A stretch of DNA of 64,000 bases from Spinacia oleracea (GCF_020520425.1 NC_079490.1:49826517-49890516), one strand, 5' to 3'; positions 22,552 through 34,276 are shown, counted from the stretch's first letter. The notes: generated by a model not told the origin, from the sequence alone. A program made the numbers and translations.

Positions 22552-23077
22552 AACGAATTGTCTTTTAGATTGTTAGCTATAAAATTAGATCGACTTATCT
22601 GGATATTACGTAACTACGAACTGCACAATTTACTGCGCCGTGGCCGAACCACTGCTTTGAACGACAATTTCTCACTAATTCCGATGCAGTAGAACACTTG
22701 CGGTTGCCCTCTATGGTTAACACGACACCAAGGTTTGTGTGCACTCACAAGCCTCGATTGGAGACTAGAATACTTGCCCAGAAAAAAGAGTGTTTGAGAG
22801 AGAACAATTTCTGTAATGTGTGTTTTATGAAAAACGGAAGAGGAAGTATTTATTGAGAAGACTGTAACAATCATAAACGGCTAGTAGTGGGCAGTTACAA
22901 CGTTTAGTGGTTTGAGTAATTGGGCAGTCACAACATTTAGTGGATTGATTAATTCTTCTGACCGTTAGAATTAGTCAAAACCACTTATGACCAAAAAGAA
23001 TAACCCGGTCCACAAAACCCACCCCACGCCTACGAACCGCATTCGTCAAGTACCACAGCCCGACCCGGCCGGCCGGC

Positions 23078-23305
23078 ATGTAGTTTTAAGTTGTGCTTAG
23101 TTGGATGCTAAATATGTTTAATACCTTTGAGTTTGGTCATAGCATTGATCCTTATAAGTCACGTTTTTAAGGTTTTGTTTTGCCCACACTCGATTATTGG
23201 AGTCCAGGTTCAAGTTCTTCTTAGCTTTAAATTTATTCCATTTATTTTTCTTCATGAATTATGCTAAAGATCTATCGACCCATCTTTAATCTAAAAGTTA
23301 GAATT
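23078..23305 (+). repeat. Host-flank direct repeat, right copy
   Basis: Same orientation as 19052-19283. It joins copia-D at 'ggccggc|atgtag', so the right arm was joined to a second copy of the left flank instead of a simple 5-bp duplication. Confidence 0.85.
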
Positions 23306-25599
23306 TGTACTATAGCAAGCACTGGATCCACAAACGACAATTATTATTTTGTTTATTGTTAATGTAAATTCTTAATTTTGGAACAAATTCTTTATAAATT
23401 TCCGTCAAATTTAGCTTCCTTTTCAGATAGTTTCAAGTTATTTTGGTTGATTGTTGTTTGGGAGAGATAAATTGGTTATCTTCCTTTTAATTTTCATCCA
23501 TTTTACAGCATTTTCTTTCTCCTCAATTTGGGTGCTCTTATTTTTTTATTCGAAAGAGGTAACGATCTACTGATCTTGGTTTGCCTTTTTTTTCTCTTTC
23601 GTTCAGAATTAGGCATTTGAGGATTCTTAATTGTCAAGAAAATGCTACTGGTGTTGTTCCTCTGCTGGAAGTTGTGGCATGAATATGCTTCTCTTATTTC
23701 TTCTTTAATATTTACATAATGTTTAGTAAATGAAGTTAGGTTTGCTAACTGTTTGAGGTTTCTTTTACTCTTGTATGATATAGTGATTGTTTGGCAGATG
23801 TAAACTAGTTATGTTTCTAGTGTTAACCATCATTTTGCCTTTCTCCTCTTTAAAGAAGGTAAAAGAAATAAAAAAGACTTTATGTTTTAGTTTGGGGATG
23901 ATTAGAGCTGAGAAGTGAGAACTACCATGTTTATGAGGTAATTTAATTAGGTGCTTGTTTATTAGAGGAAATTATGCTGCCGGAATCCATTCCTCTGCTG
24001 AATGTGTTTGACATATGTATGCTTCTCTTCTTTCTTCTTCAAGATTTGAATTACTACATGGTTTACATAGTTTTTAGTATTATATTGAAGTTAGGGGATG
24101 CTTGAGGTTTTTGTTATTCTTATGATATACTGATTGTTTAGTAGATATGAACTAATTAAGTTGCTAGTTGACAATCATTTCGCCTTTTGTTTTTCTAAGA
24201 AAGTAAAAGAATAAAAAACTTTTTATTTGTAGTTAGGGAATCAAACTGAATAGAGTTGGGAATTACTTTTAGTCGTATGGTTTTTGATTTGATGGGAGCC
24301 GTGATGTTGTAGACTTAATATTATTGATAATTGATTTCATCTTATTAGCTAGCTCTATTTGACTGATATTTGCTGAAGCTTCGTTGCTACCTAAACATTT
24401 CCCGCAGTCCCAAAAAAGACAAGTTACCCTCTTCTAAGCAGCCAACTTCCACTTGAACATGAGCAAGACCAAAAAAATAGTCCTCCAGCACCCTCCTTTC
24501 CGCACCATCCCCTTGACTACTTGAATTTAAACTACAGTCACCAGATCATACCTATTTCAAGTCAACAACCGACTCATGTTGAACTAACAAACATCGAGCA
24601 GTAACCAACAAACTCACTCCCAACTGACTGTAACACACTAGCATTAACCCTAAGCACCATTAGGACCTAACTACACCCCAACAGCAGAAAACTGAAAGTT
24701 TATGCATAATCCCAACAAGCCAACACTGACCCTAACAACAGAAAAAGACAGAAACACAAGCCATCCACCTACAACCAAGAACATCATACCCCTTTCTTCA
24801 ATCCATACAACATGTTTCTGCATGATCCTTAAACAGGCTCAACTGAGTTTAGGCTATTTTTTCCTAGACCTATCTAACGACAAATTTAATATAAATATTA
24901 AATCACGAAAATATAAGATTAGGTAATCTCCATCAGACTAAGGATAAACTAAAAGTTACAAGTACTTGTAATTATTTTACTTCATAAGGACACATTTGAA
25001 AGTCGGTATTGGATTCCTATGTGTGCTTTGAATTAGACCTTGTTGTAAGTTAATACTTCGTACAATTCATTGGACCTATTTTTCGGTAATTGATTTATTT
25101 TACTTCGTATATATCCATGCATGTCTACTCATTTTCCCCCATAATAATGTACTTTACTCATATTTGTAGGTACTCACAAAATTTACAACGTACCAGAGGG
25201 CCCTTCACCAATGAAGAAATCAATCTGTGCAAAACAAAACAAATACTTGTGATCAATTTATTCTATCTAATGTCAACCAATGTAATGTGAAAATGAAGTT
25301 CTTGTATATATTTGTATACATAATAGAACCATATATTTTTAATAATGATAAATTTTTTTAATGTTCTAGTGTTGTTATGTTGAGATCTTGAAATGCTGAT
25401 AAAGAATGATTCGAAGGAAACCCCTGCTTTTCGGCCGTAATCCCGTGAGTGTGGCAAAGGTGCTACTAGCATATTTGTAATCTTCTGCAGTTCCAATGTT
25501 CCAATGGTCGCAGTGATTCAATCGCCGGTTGCGGTGGTTGTGGTTCGCGAATCAGTTTTCGAACCAAATATGCTGGTGGCGGTGGTTGTGTTCGCGAAT
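23306..25599. other. AT-rich intergenic DNA with a diverged ~333-bp tandem duplication
   Basis: Segment about 23640-23970 is repeated, diverged, at about 23973-24300 (shared tcctctgctg, atgcttctctt, gatata.tgattgttt, aagaa..gtaaaagaa). A degenerate ~50-bp duplication (ggtggttgtg...gcgaatcag) lies at 25530-25610. No ORF above chance. Confidence 0.4.
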
Positions 25600-25810
25600 C
25601 AGATTTCGATTTCTGTAAGATTACTCCGATTTCTTCGATTTCGATTTCTGTAAATTTCTTTGATATCTTCGATTTCGGTTTCTTCGATTCTTAAATCAAC
25701 CGATTTCATTTTTCTGAGATTCTAAAATCAATTGATTTCTTCGATTCTAATATCAATCGATTTTTCGATTCTTAAATCAATCGATTTCTCAATTCAAAAA
25801 TAAAATTCTA
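25600..25810. repeat. Degenerate TCGATTTC / AAATCAATCGATTT low-complexity repeat
   Basis: Irregular iterations of ttcgatttc and aatcaatcgattt over about 200 bp. Confidence 0.6.
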
Positions 25811-26063
25811 TTTCAATGGATTTCTCAATTTATCCAGATTCATGTTCTAAATTCCAATTCCAAATCCTCAAATCAGATTAAATTAATTTAATTATTTTTT
25901 TGTTCTTTTTCATGCGTTTATTACATCAAGATCTCGAAGTGTTGTGTTGTTGTCTTCTCTGTTTGGTTGTTGGAGGCGGTTGGATATACTAGTACAGATG
26001 CATCACAATTCACAACCTACAAACATATATAAATTCATTAAAAACTAGCTATGATGTATATAT

Positions 26064-27527
26064 TCTTGAATGCAATTTAGAACATTTTTGAATAATTTTA
26101 GAATATGCTTAAATAAATTTAGAACACTATTGGATGAAGATAAAACATTCTTGAATAAATTTAAAACACCTTTGAATAAAGTTAGAACATGTTTGAATTA
26201 ATTTAGAACATCCATAAATTTAGAACATGCTTGAATAATTTTTGAAACACAGTTGAATAAAGTTAGAACATGCTTGGAATTTTTTTGAAACACAGTTGAA
26301 TAAAGTTAGAACATGCTGAAAGTTTGAATAAAATTTAGAACATGCTTGAATAAATTTAGAACATGTTTGAATGGATTTAGAACATGCTTGAATAAATGTA
26401 GAATATGCTTGAATAAATTTATAACATGTTTAATAATTTTAGAACATGCTTGAATAATTTTAGAACACGAGCCTTGAAATTTAGAACATGTATATATGTA
26501 TATGTGTTGACTAGCTAGGTTCTCATGTTCTAAATTTAGAACATTGTTGAACAAATTTAGAATATCGTTGAATAAATTTAGAACATGGTTGAACAAATTT
26601 AGAGCATGGTTGAATAAATTTAGAACATGCTTGAATAAATTTAGAACATGATTGAATAAATTTAGAACATGGTTAAATAAATTTAGAACATGAGCTTGAA
26701 AATTGAGAACATGGTTGAATAATTTTAGAACATGGTTGAATTAATTTAGACATGAGCTTGAAAATTTAGAACATGATTGAATAAAATTAGAACATGCTTG
26801 AATAAATTTGGAACATGGTTAAATAATCTTAGAACATGGTTGAACAAATTTAGAACATCGTTAAATAAATTTAGAACATGCCTGGATAAATTTAGAACAC
26901 GATCTTGAAAATTTAGAACATTCATATATGTATTTGTGTTGACTTGTTCTAAATTTAGAACATGGTTGAATAAATTTAGAACATGAGTGAACAAATTTAG
27001 AACATCGTCGAATAAATTTAGAACATGCTTGTATAAATTTCAAACAAGGTTGAATAAATTTAGAACATGGTTGAATTAATTTAGAACATGGTTGAACAAA
27101 TTTAGTACATGCTTGAATAATTTTATAACATGGTTGAACAAATTTAGAACATTTTTGAATAATTTTAGAACATGGTTAACAAAATTTAGAACATGCTTGA
27201 TTAAATTTAGAACATGATTGAATAATTTTAGAACATGCTTGAATTAATTTAGAACATGAGCTTAAAATTTTGAAACATGGTTGAATAAAATTAAAACATG
27301 TTTGAATAAATTTAGAACATGGTTGAATAAATTTAGAACATGGTTGAATAAATTTAGAACATGAGCTTGAAATTTTAGAACATTATTAAATAAATTTAGA
27401 ACATGGTTGAATAAATTTAGAACATGATTGAAAAAATTTAGAACATGGTTGAACAAATTTTGAACATGGTTGAACAAATTTTGAAAATGTTTGAACAAAT
27501 TTTGAACATGTTTGAACAAATATAGAA
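26064..27527. repeat. 21-bp minisatellite array (aacatgNttgaataaatttag), roughly 70 units
   Basis: Nearly continuous 21-bp units with consensus TTGAATAAATTTAGAACATG. A variant block 'agaacacga.cttgaaa..ttagaac', then a 'tatgtat.tgtgttgac' interruption, recurs about 432 bp apart (about 26465 and 26897), showing a higher-order level. The 16-bp palindrome GTTCTAAATTTAGAAC occurs at both interruptions. Because 21 is a multiple of 3, the minus strand shows short ORFs with a repeating FNHVLNL heptad; I treat these as by-products. Confidence 0.9.
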
Positions 27528-27569
27528 CACGGAGAGTGTAAAAGTGTTCTTACCATAAGAAGTGTTCTT

Positions 27570-27710
27570 ACCAAAGGAGGTGGTATATATATATAGGACC
27601 AGGTTCTTGTGAGAACCTCCCTTAAGATGAGAACCTCTCCTATAATGAGAACCATTAGCAACCATATGATTTAGATGGAATGAACGGATGAGATTTAATC
27701 TCATAAATTC
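27570..27710. repeat. (TA)n tract followed by repeated GAGAACC motifs
   Basis: tatatatata (about 27584-27595) precedes 'ggaccaggttcttgtgagaa', then four spaced copies of gagaacc. I associate this arrangement with the terminal region of a plant DNA transposon, but I see no matching second end. Confidence 0.35.
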
Positions 27711-29054
27711 GGTTTTTGTCAAAATACACTGACATCTTTCTCTCTCTACTTCCCAAAATACCTCATATTCTCTCTCTTGCTCTTGAAAAGCGACGCACGG
27801 TTTCTGGCTTTTTCGAAAGCCTCGTTCTTCAAATTCCCGAAATTCGTCCAAGATTCGGTAAATTATTCAATCTGAAGTTAAAAATTTTGAATACTAATTG
27901 TTTAATTTGATTAATTAAATCTAATTTCTTTTGCAGCAGTATTTCAATTAACTTGAATCTGCAATCATCAAGTTCAAAATTGAAGGTAAATGTTTCTAAT
28001 TAAGTTCAATTAGATTTCTAGGTTATCAAATTTCGTAAGATTCATCTCGTATTTGATGTAATCTTCGTTCTCAAATTCATTGTTTATTCTTCTACGGTAA
28101 TTAGATAAAATTTCGTATCATTTTGCAGATTGAATTTGCTGCGAAATGCCTAAAGACAAGGTCAAGAGTTGCGAGTTCAATCCAAATTGATTTCTAGGTA
28201 ATTAAGTTTCTTCAGTTTTCTTCGCAATTAGTTTGAGCATTGATACCTAAGAAATCTTTTTTTCCATTTCTGTATGTCTTTATTAGACTGGAGTTATGAT
28301 GATACTTCTTGTTCGTTTCTTGAAGAGTCTGAATTGAGATGCACGCCAACTGTTTGAAAAAATGCCCTAATGACTGGATTTAACACCAATTGGTAAGTGA
28401 AGTGCAAAAGTAAACTAATATCTCTTAAAAGTTAACTAAATCTCTATTAAAGTAAACTGATAAGTATATCAAAAGGTCAATTGTAGTTATAGGTATGAGG
28501 TTGGGTGCAAGAAATTAGTTATTTTCATCCTTTTATCAAGTGTTCTAGACGTTATGTAATGTGCTTTTAGATGCCTATTAATTGTCACATGACATTTGGG
28601 GATCTTAGAAAGGGGAGGCTTTAATCTTGTTCCTAATGTAATCCTGTAAGTACCCTTTAATTTAGAGCCGTAATTCATATTTCCTTCCTCGATCTAATCA
28701 TGTAAGTTGGACAGTGCCATAACCTTGGTGCTTATTTGGTGTTGTTGCACTTAGCGATCTCATATGTTATCTGACTCAAAAGTAAAGCAAAAAATGAAAA
28801 AGTATATAGAAATGATTCAAAAGTAAACAAAATATGGTAGCTTCTGATGGTGGGTACTGTAGGTGGGGTTAAGAAAGTTGACCAAGGTTGACTTTGTGCT
28901 ATAAAACAACAAATATGTTTAGGCAGAAGAGAAGAACATAAACTAATAAAAGCTTTTAGCTGAGTAGTAGCAGTTTCCTAATAGTAAACTAAATATTTCT
29001 TAAAGTAAACTAAATCTCATTTAAAGTAAACTAAAATTGTAATCGTGTAATTGT
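27711..29054. other. Unassigned DNA, AT-rich, with aagtaaacta repeats
   Basis: The motif aagtaaact recurs at about 28400-28460 and 28980-29035. A leader-like sequence (27720-28200) resembles 5' untranslated DNA but no coding frame follows. Confidence 0.3.
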
Positions 29055-29099
29055 ATGGCCTTAAATAAAGTATGGGGTGATTGGCCCTATACTTTTTGC

Positions 29100-29614
29100 A
29101 GGATGCGAACCGCATTTAGAAGTAAAATACAAATGATAAGATCCCGCAGCATAGACCTCAGTGGAACTCCCAACTCATTTTCATCAGACAGTTATGTTTT
29201 TGTAGGAAGTTGTGGGAGCAGCGCCCTCGTGATGGACAGAAACAACAACCTCTTAGGTGGGTGTACAACAGTTTGTAACAATAGCAGTCATATGGTAATA
29301 GATAACTGCACTGGTCGTGGGTGTTGCAGATTTGATCTCCTTCTTCAATTGAGTTTTATCGCGTAAACATTTTCAACTTTGCTGATAATTGCACAAATAC
29401 AATGCTGGTAAACATGAGTTCGCCGACTATTAGTGAGGCTGTTGATCCGATTCTGTTTATGTTTGCAGTAGTTCCGACTATACTGAACTGGACACCTGGA
29501 AACTTAACAAGCCCTGGTGATGACCCGAACATAGATTGACAAGGATCGATGAATATGATTGTTACTGTAATTATGGAATTTCATGGAATCCTTATCTTCC
29601 TTATGGATGCCAAG
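29100..29614 (+). pseudogene. Wall-associated-kinase-like (WAK) ectodomain fragment, broken
   Basis: Plus-strand frames give pieces typical of the galacturonan-binding WAK ectodomain: SIDLSGTPNSF, FVGSCGSSAL, GGCTTVC, GCC; then NWTPGNLTSPGDD; then the CYCNYG...NPYLPYGCQ motif at the start of the EGF-like region. The N-terminal part, the first motifs of the domain and any signal peptide are missing. A frameshift lies near 29350-29370 and a stop near 29540. The sequence is cut at 29614 by the copia-A LTR. WAKs are membrane receptor kinases that bind pectin; no kinase domain is in the window. Confidence 0.75.
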
Positions 29615-30985
29615 TGTTAGGTTATGATACATATAATTGAATATAAATCATGCGGAAAAACCATAAAAGCCAGAATTCCAAATTAATTGCCACATAACAA
29701 TTAGCATAATTTAGGATGCAAACTCTTTGTAGCGTGCCCTCCCTTGCTGCGCCCGAACCGAACAAGAACAAGTCTTTAGGACTCCAAGTGTCGTCCCTCC
29801 GTAGATAGTCCACAACACTCTCGGATCCGCCTTAGATTTAATTAACTAGAATTGCACTAAGGTACTATGAAAATTTCGGATTTTTATGACAAATAAAAGT
29901 CTGAGTTTTAAGCCTAAAACTTGAATGAATACTTGAATTACTCGTTATAAATTGTGAACCATGATCACCTATTTATAGGGTATGGGTATCGGGTATTAGA
30001 ATCCTACTAGGAAACTATTTTAACTAATCTGAATTTAACTTAAATTCAATTAATTAATTATCTAGTAGATTTAGGAAATCAATCTAAACGAATCCTAATC
30101 GATCAAGGTTTCGTACACAAGCACAAACTCACACGCACGCACAACAGCCCACGAGGGGCGCCATGCGCGCGCGCTGAGGCCTGGCCCAACAACTGCTCGC
30201 AGCCCACGAGGGGCACGCGCCTGCTGGCCTTGCTCGCGCTTTGGCTGGGCTTTGCTTGCTTGGTCGCGCGGGCTTCGCTATGCGTTGGGCCTAGCTTCGT
30301 GCTAGGCCTTGCGTCTAGCAAGCGCGTCCGATGTTTATTCGTACGACGCGCTTCCGATTAATTTTCCGATTCCGGAATTCATTTCCGATACGAACAATAT
30401 TTAATATTTCCGATTCCGGAATAAATTTCCGTTTTGAACAAATATTTAATATTTCCGTTTCCGGAATTATTTTCCGATTCCGATAATATTTCCGATTCCG
30501 ACAATATTTCCGTTTCCGGCAATATTTCAGATTCCGGCAATATTTCCATTCCCGATAATATTTTCCGATACGTACCATGTTTCCGTTTCCGGCAACATCT
30601 ACGACTTGGATAATATTTATATTTCCGATACGATCCATATTTTCGTTTCCGGCAATATCATCGTTTCCGGAGTATTCATAATTTGCCTTTGACGATCTCA
30701 GCTCCCACTGGAACCAAGATCCGTCGATTCCGAATATCCATAGATGGAGTATTTAATACCATTAAATACTTGATCCGTTTACGTACTATTTGTGTGACCC
30801 TACGGGGTCAGTCAAGAGTAAGCTGTGGATTAATATCATTAATCCACTTGAACTGAAGCGGCCTCTAGCTAGGCATACAGTTCACTTGATCTCACTGAAT
30901 TATTAACTTGTATAATTAACACTGAACCGCATTTATTATACTTACCATTAAATGCATACTTGGACCAAGGGCATTATTTCCTTCA
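29615..30985 (-). repeat. Copia-A 3' LTR
   Basis: 1,371 bp, TGTTAGGTTATG to ATTTCCTTCA. A minus-strand TATA (CCCTATAAATAGG, 29970-29980), a GC-rich island (30120-30320) and an array of TTTCCG/TTCCGG motifs at about 17-18-bp spacing (30345-30680). About 85-90% like the two copia-B LTRs by eye. Confidence 0.9.
29970..29979 (-). promoter_or_regulatory. TATA box in copia-A LTR
   Basis: The minus strand reads CCTATAAATAGG. Confidence 0.5.
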
Positions 30986-31853
30986 GTCTCCCATTTGTCC
31001 TTAGGGACAAGTGTGCATTTCCTAATTCCTTTGTCACTCGATGCTTGCTCTTGAACATAAGGTAAGAGTTGTCATCCTTATTATGTCCAGAGGTGTTTCT
31101 CGGTTTCAGAGTTCAACTGATCAAATAAACAGACAATCATAGTCTATGATTCATCTGAGCACGGCCATGCATTTTACAGTTTCTAGCTCTCCGAGTGGCC
31201 TTGTACAACTTTCAGCATCTCATCCCGATTTATGGGAAGACAATCCCAATCTTGCGATCTTGAGATTAGACTTCGTTTGATAGGTGATTACCCGAGCGTT
31301 GCCTTTATAGCCTCCTTTTACGGTGCGACGGTTGACAACGTCAAAGTAAGCAGTTCTCAAACAAGTAATCTCAAATCACTCAGGTATTGAGGATTAGTGT
31401 CTAATAATTTTAATTAAATTACTTATGACAGATTTTCATCTCTTACAGTAAAGTTTCATAGGTCTGTCTGATACTAGTCTTCCCAAAGTAAGTATTTATG
31501 CAAATGATTGCGACATTGCCATTTCCACATAGTTCAAGAAACAGAACTACTAGTCATCTTGCATTCTAGTCGTCTAACATTTTCTATGCGTCCATCTTTA
31601 TAGAAAACTCCGACCAGGGACCATTTTCAACTTTTGACATTTAAGTTCACTTGATAGACATTTCTTAGTCACAGGACTGGTCCTAACAGTCTATCTTGAA
31701 TATATCGTCAAATTGAAGGGACTCATCATTTAATAAACCACAAATTAAATGGAAAAATGAATTCTGTTCATTAATGTGAATGGTTAATCAATAATGTTTT
31801 ACAAAGTATTAAACTCTAAAACTTTAAAACATTAAATAAGGGTATCAAAGCCA
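30986..31853 (-). other. Copia-A 3' untranslated region with polypurine tract and hairpin
   Basis: The minus-strand purine run GACAAATGGGAGAC ends at the LTR. A near-palindrome (cttGTCCttagGGACaag) overlaps it. The remainder is non-coding and conserved with copia-B 35670-36430. Confidence 0.65.
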
Positions 31854-32719
31854 TTATCCAACATCCTTGATTCCCATAGCTGTAGTGTGCGAGTTGTACT
31901 TCGCCTGCGGCAAAAGTTTAGTTAATGGATCTGAGATGTTGTCATCAGTTCCAATCTTGCTTATCTCGACTTCTTTTATTTCAACGAACTCTCGTAGAAG
32001 GTGAAATCTACGAAGTACATGCTTGACTCTCAGGTGGTGTCTAGGCTCCTTTGCCTGTGCAATAGCTCCGTTATTATCACAATACAGAGCTATCGGTCCT
32101 TTAATGGAGGGGACTACACCAAGTCCACCTATGAACTTCCTTAGCCATATAACTTCCTTTGCTGCTTCATGTGCAGCAATGTACTCCGCTTCAGTTGTAG
32201 AATCCGCAATGGTGCTTTGCTGAGCACTTTTCCAGCTTATTGCACCTCCGTTGAGGCAGAAGACAAACCCAGACTGTGATCTGAAATCATCTTTGTCGGT
32301 TTGGAAACTTGCGTCCGTATAGCCTTTAACAATTAATTCATCATCTCCACCATAGACCAGGAAATCATCTTTGTGCCTTTTCAGGTACTTCAGAATATTC
32401 TTGGCAGCAGTCCAATGTGCCTCTTCTGGGTCTGACTGGTATCTGCTCGTAGCATTGGGTGCGTACGCAACATCCGGGCGTGTACATATCATAGCATACA
32501 TTATTGAACCAATCAATGATGCATATGGAATCCCATTCATTCGTCTACGCTCATCTAGTGATTTTGGGCACTGAGTCTTGCTTTGAGTTATTCCATGAGA
32601 CATGGGTAGGTAGCCTCGCTTGGAGTCTGCCATATTGAACCTTTCAAGCACCTTATTGATATAAGTGCTTTGACTGAGTCCAATCATCTTCTTAGATCTA
32701 TCTCTGTAAATCTTAATGC
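31854..32719 (-). pseudogene. Copia-A pol C-terminus: end of RT and RNase H
   Basis: Open frame from the Athila insertion site to the natural stop at 31854. It begins LGIKIYRDRSKK, continues through the RT thumb (GSIMYAMICTRPDVAYA), and RNase H motifs YTDASF, STTEAEYIA, LYCDNNGAI and KHVLRRFH, ending about 35 codons after DPLTK. No stop or frameshift is seen in this part. It lacks the RT palm, which lies at 56765 and above. The reading frame would be continuous if the insertion were absent. Confidence 0.9.
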
Positions 32720-32724
32720 CCAGT

Positions 32725-34276
32725 TGATGAATTAAAAAGTGATACCGCAAGTGCACGGTGTCTGTTGTTAGCAGATACTTAGCAAATACGGGTCGATCCC
32801 ACAGGGAGACAAGTTCTATTAGTTTTTGCCCAATTATACGAACTATTTCAATAACGAAAGTTGATTTTGGATATTATTAACTAATGAAGCTAAAGCAATA
32901 ATGTAAATGTGAAATTATCAATGAATTAAAAGGTCTAGGGCGTCTGTTCGGTTCACCATGCTTATACCAATCCAAGAACACAAATCAATCCATAAATGAA
33001 TAAACTAAGCCGAGTAATTAAAGTACATGTTAATCCTACGGTCGGGTCTTAACACTTTCAATTCAACATATGCAGTACGGTCGCTAACATAATCAGAATT
33101 TCCAATTGCACTAAGCCTCTAAAAATACGATCTTTCGATTCTAATTCCTATTAGCTAGATAATCGATCAATTCATGAAATTGGCCGATAACATGAATCAA
33201 CAATTAAAACAAATCAATCGGAATACTCAAGCAATAGTCTATAAATTAACAAACTTTATGCATAATAATCATGGTATAAACATGGCTTCCCTTACTTAAC
33301 CCTAGAATACGACTACTCGCTCATAATTGAATTAACAAACATGATAGAAATAATAAACATGAATTTCATAATCAAAGGAAAAACTAAACTAAGGAACGAA
33401 AACAATAATAATAAATTAAAGCAAAAGGAATTATGAAAAATACCTTAGATTGATCGATCGAAAGGAGTGTACTAGGGCTAAATAATATGAAGAGAGAAAA
33501 ATAAAACTAAGCGTTTAAAAGAATTCTCAGGAAATAATAACATGAGAGAAATAAATTAATTCCCTTGAGTATTTATATGCTCCTATTTTCTATAATAAAG
33601 TAAATAAATAAATAAGAAAATAAAAATAAAAGTCGTCGATGATTGGTCGATGGAGCGATGACGTGGCTGCCAAACCCGAGCACGAGCCGCGCACACGGCA
33701 AGAGAGATTGCGAGGCATGGGCAGCGAGGGATCTCGCGCACCATCCCTCGCTGGCATGATGATGAGCGACTAGCAAGAAAGTAGAGCAACGAGGGAGCTA
33801 GCGAGCCATCCCTCGCTGCCATGCGCGTGTGTGTAGCAAGCTAAGCAACGAAGCTATAAGCAGCGAGGGAGCTAGCGAGCCATCCCTCGCTGGCCGAGTG
33901 AAGTGCAGCAAGCCAAAGCGACGAGCAACAAGGCAGCAAGGGAGCTAGCGAGCCATCCCTCGCTGGCCTAGTGAGATGCATAGCAGGCCAAGGCGACGAG
34001 CAACGAGGCAACGAGGGAGCTAGCGAGCCATCCCTCGCTGGCCTAGTGAAGCAAGCAACCATGAAGCGATGAGGCACTACGATAGATGTAGAGACCCAAC
34101 GATAGATGTAGCGAGCCAACGAGAGGTCTAACGAGCCAACGAGGGATCTTGCGAGCCAACGAGGGATCTTGCGAGGCTATGCACAAGCGATACATCGAGT
34201 TAATCATCCCCGGAAAGCTCAATTCTCCGATCAAACACTTCGTCTCCTACTCAAACCATCCGGTGATCATTCGATC
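32725..34276 (-). repeat. Athila 3' LTR, part 1 (continues at 44566-44761)
   Basis: 1,552 bp up to the copia-B insertion. Includes a TATA (minus GCATATAAATACTC, 33570-33579) and, at 33720-34190, about five ~74-bp units each holding CAGCGAGGGA...TCCCTCGCTG inverted arms. Confidence 0.92.

Larger units (their letters stand above)
19284..23077. mobile_element. Copia-D: gag-only copia element in inverted-repeat (snap-back) form
   Basis: The left arm (19284-21889) reads LTR/leader/gag on plus. The right arm (22000-23077) is its inverted copy, with a 110-bp spacer (21890-21999) present only in the right-arm version. The outer end of the right arm stops about 175 bp short of the left LTR start. Arms are roughly 90% identical by eye and non-coding now. 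The left arm is further split by a 1.3-kb DNA transposon. No protease, integrase or RT sequence is present. Confidence 0.75.

Noticed and set aside
24702..25496. Small ORFs in AT-rich intergenic DNA
   Set aside because: Length within chance expectation, low-complexity composition, no start context or homology recognised.
26064..27527. CRISPR-like array
   Set aside because: Direct 21-bp units without unique spacers in a plant genome; this is a minisatellite.
26306..27851. Minus-strand ORFs with FNHVLNL or CSKFIQ heptads
   Set aside because: They follow directly from a 21-bp tandem repeat read in different frames, are short, and lack a shared start or end.
30315..30638. ORF rich in NRKYCRN-type repeats (also 34819-35322 and 43908-44213)
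   Set aside because: Reading of the TTTCCG array in LTRs; simple-repeat product.
33573..34234. ORFs in Athila LTR (repeated at 55860-56587)
   Set aside because: Present in both LTRs, produced by the hairpin repeats; not protein-like.
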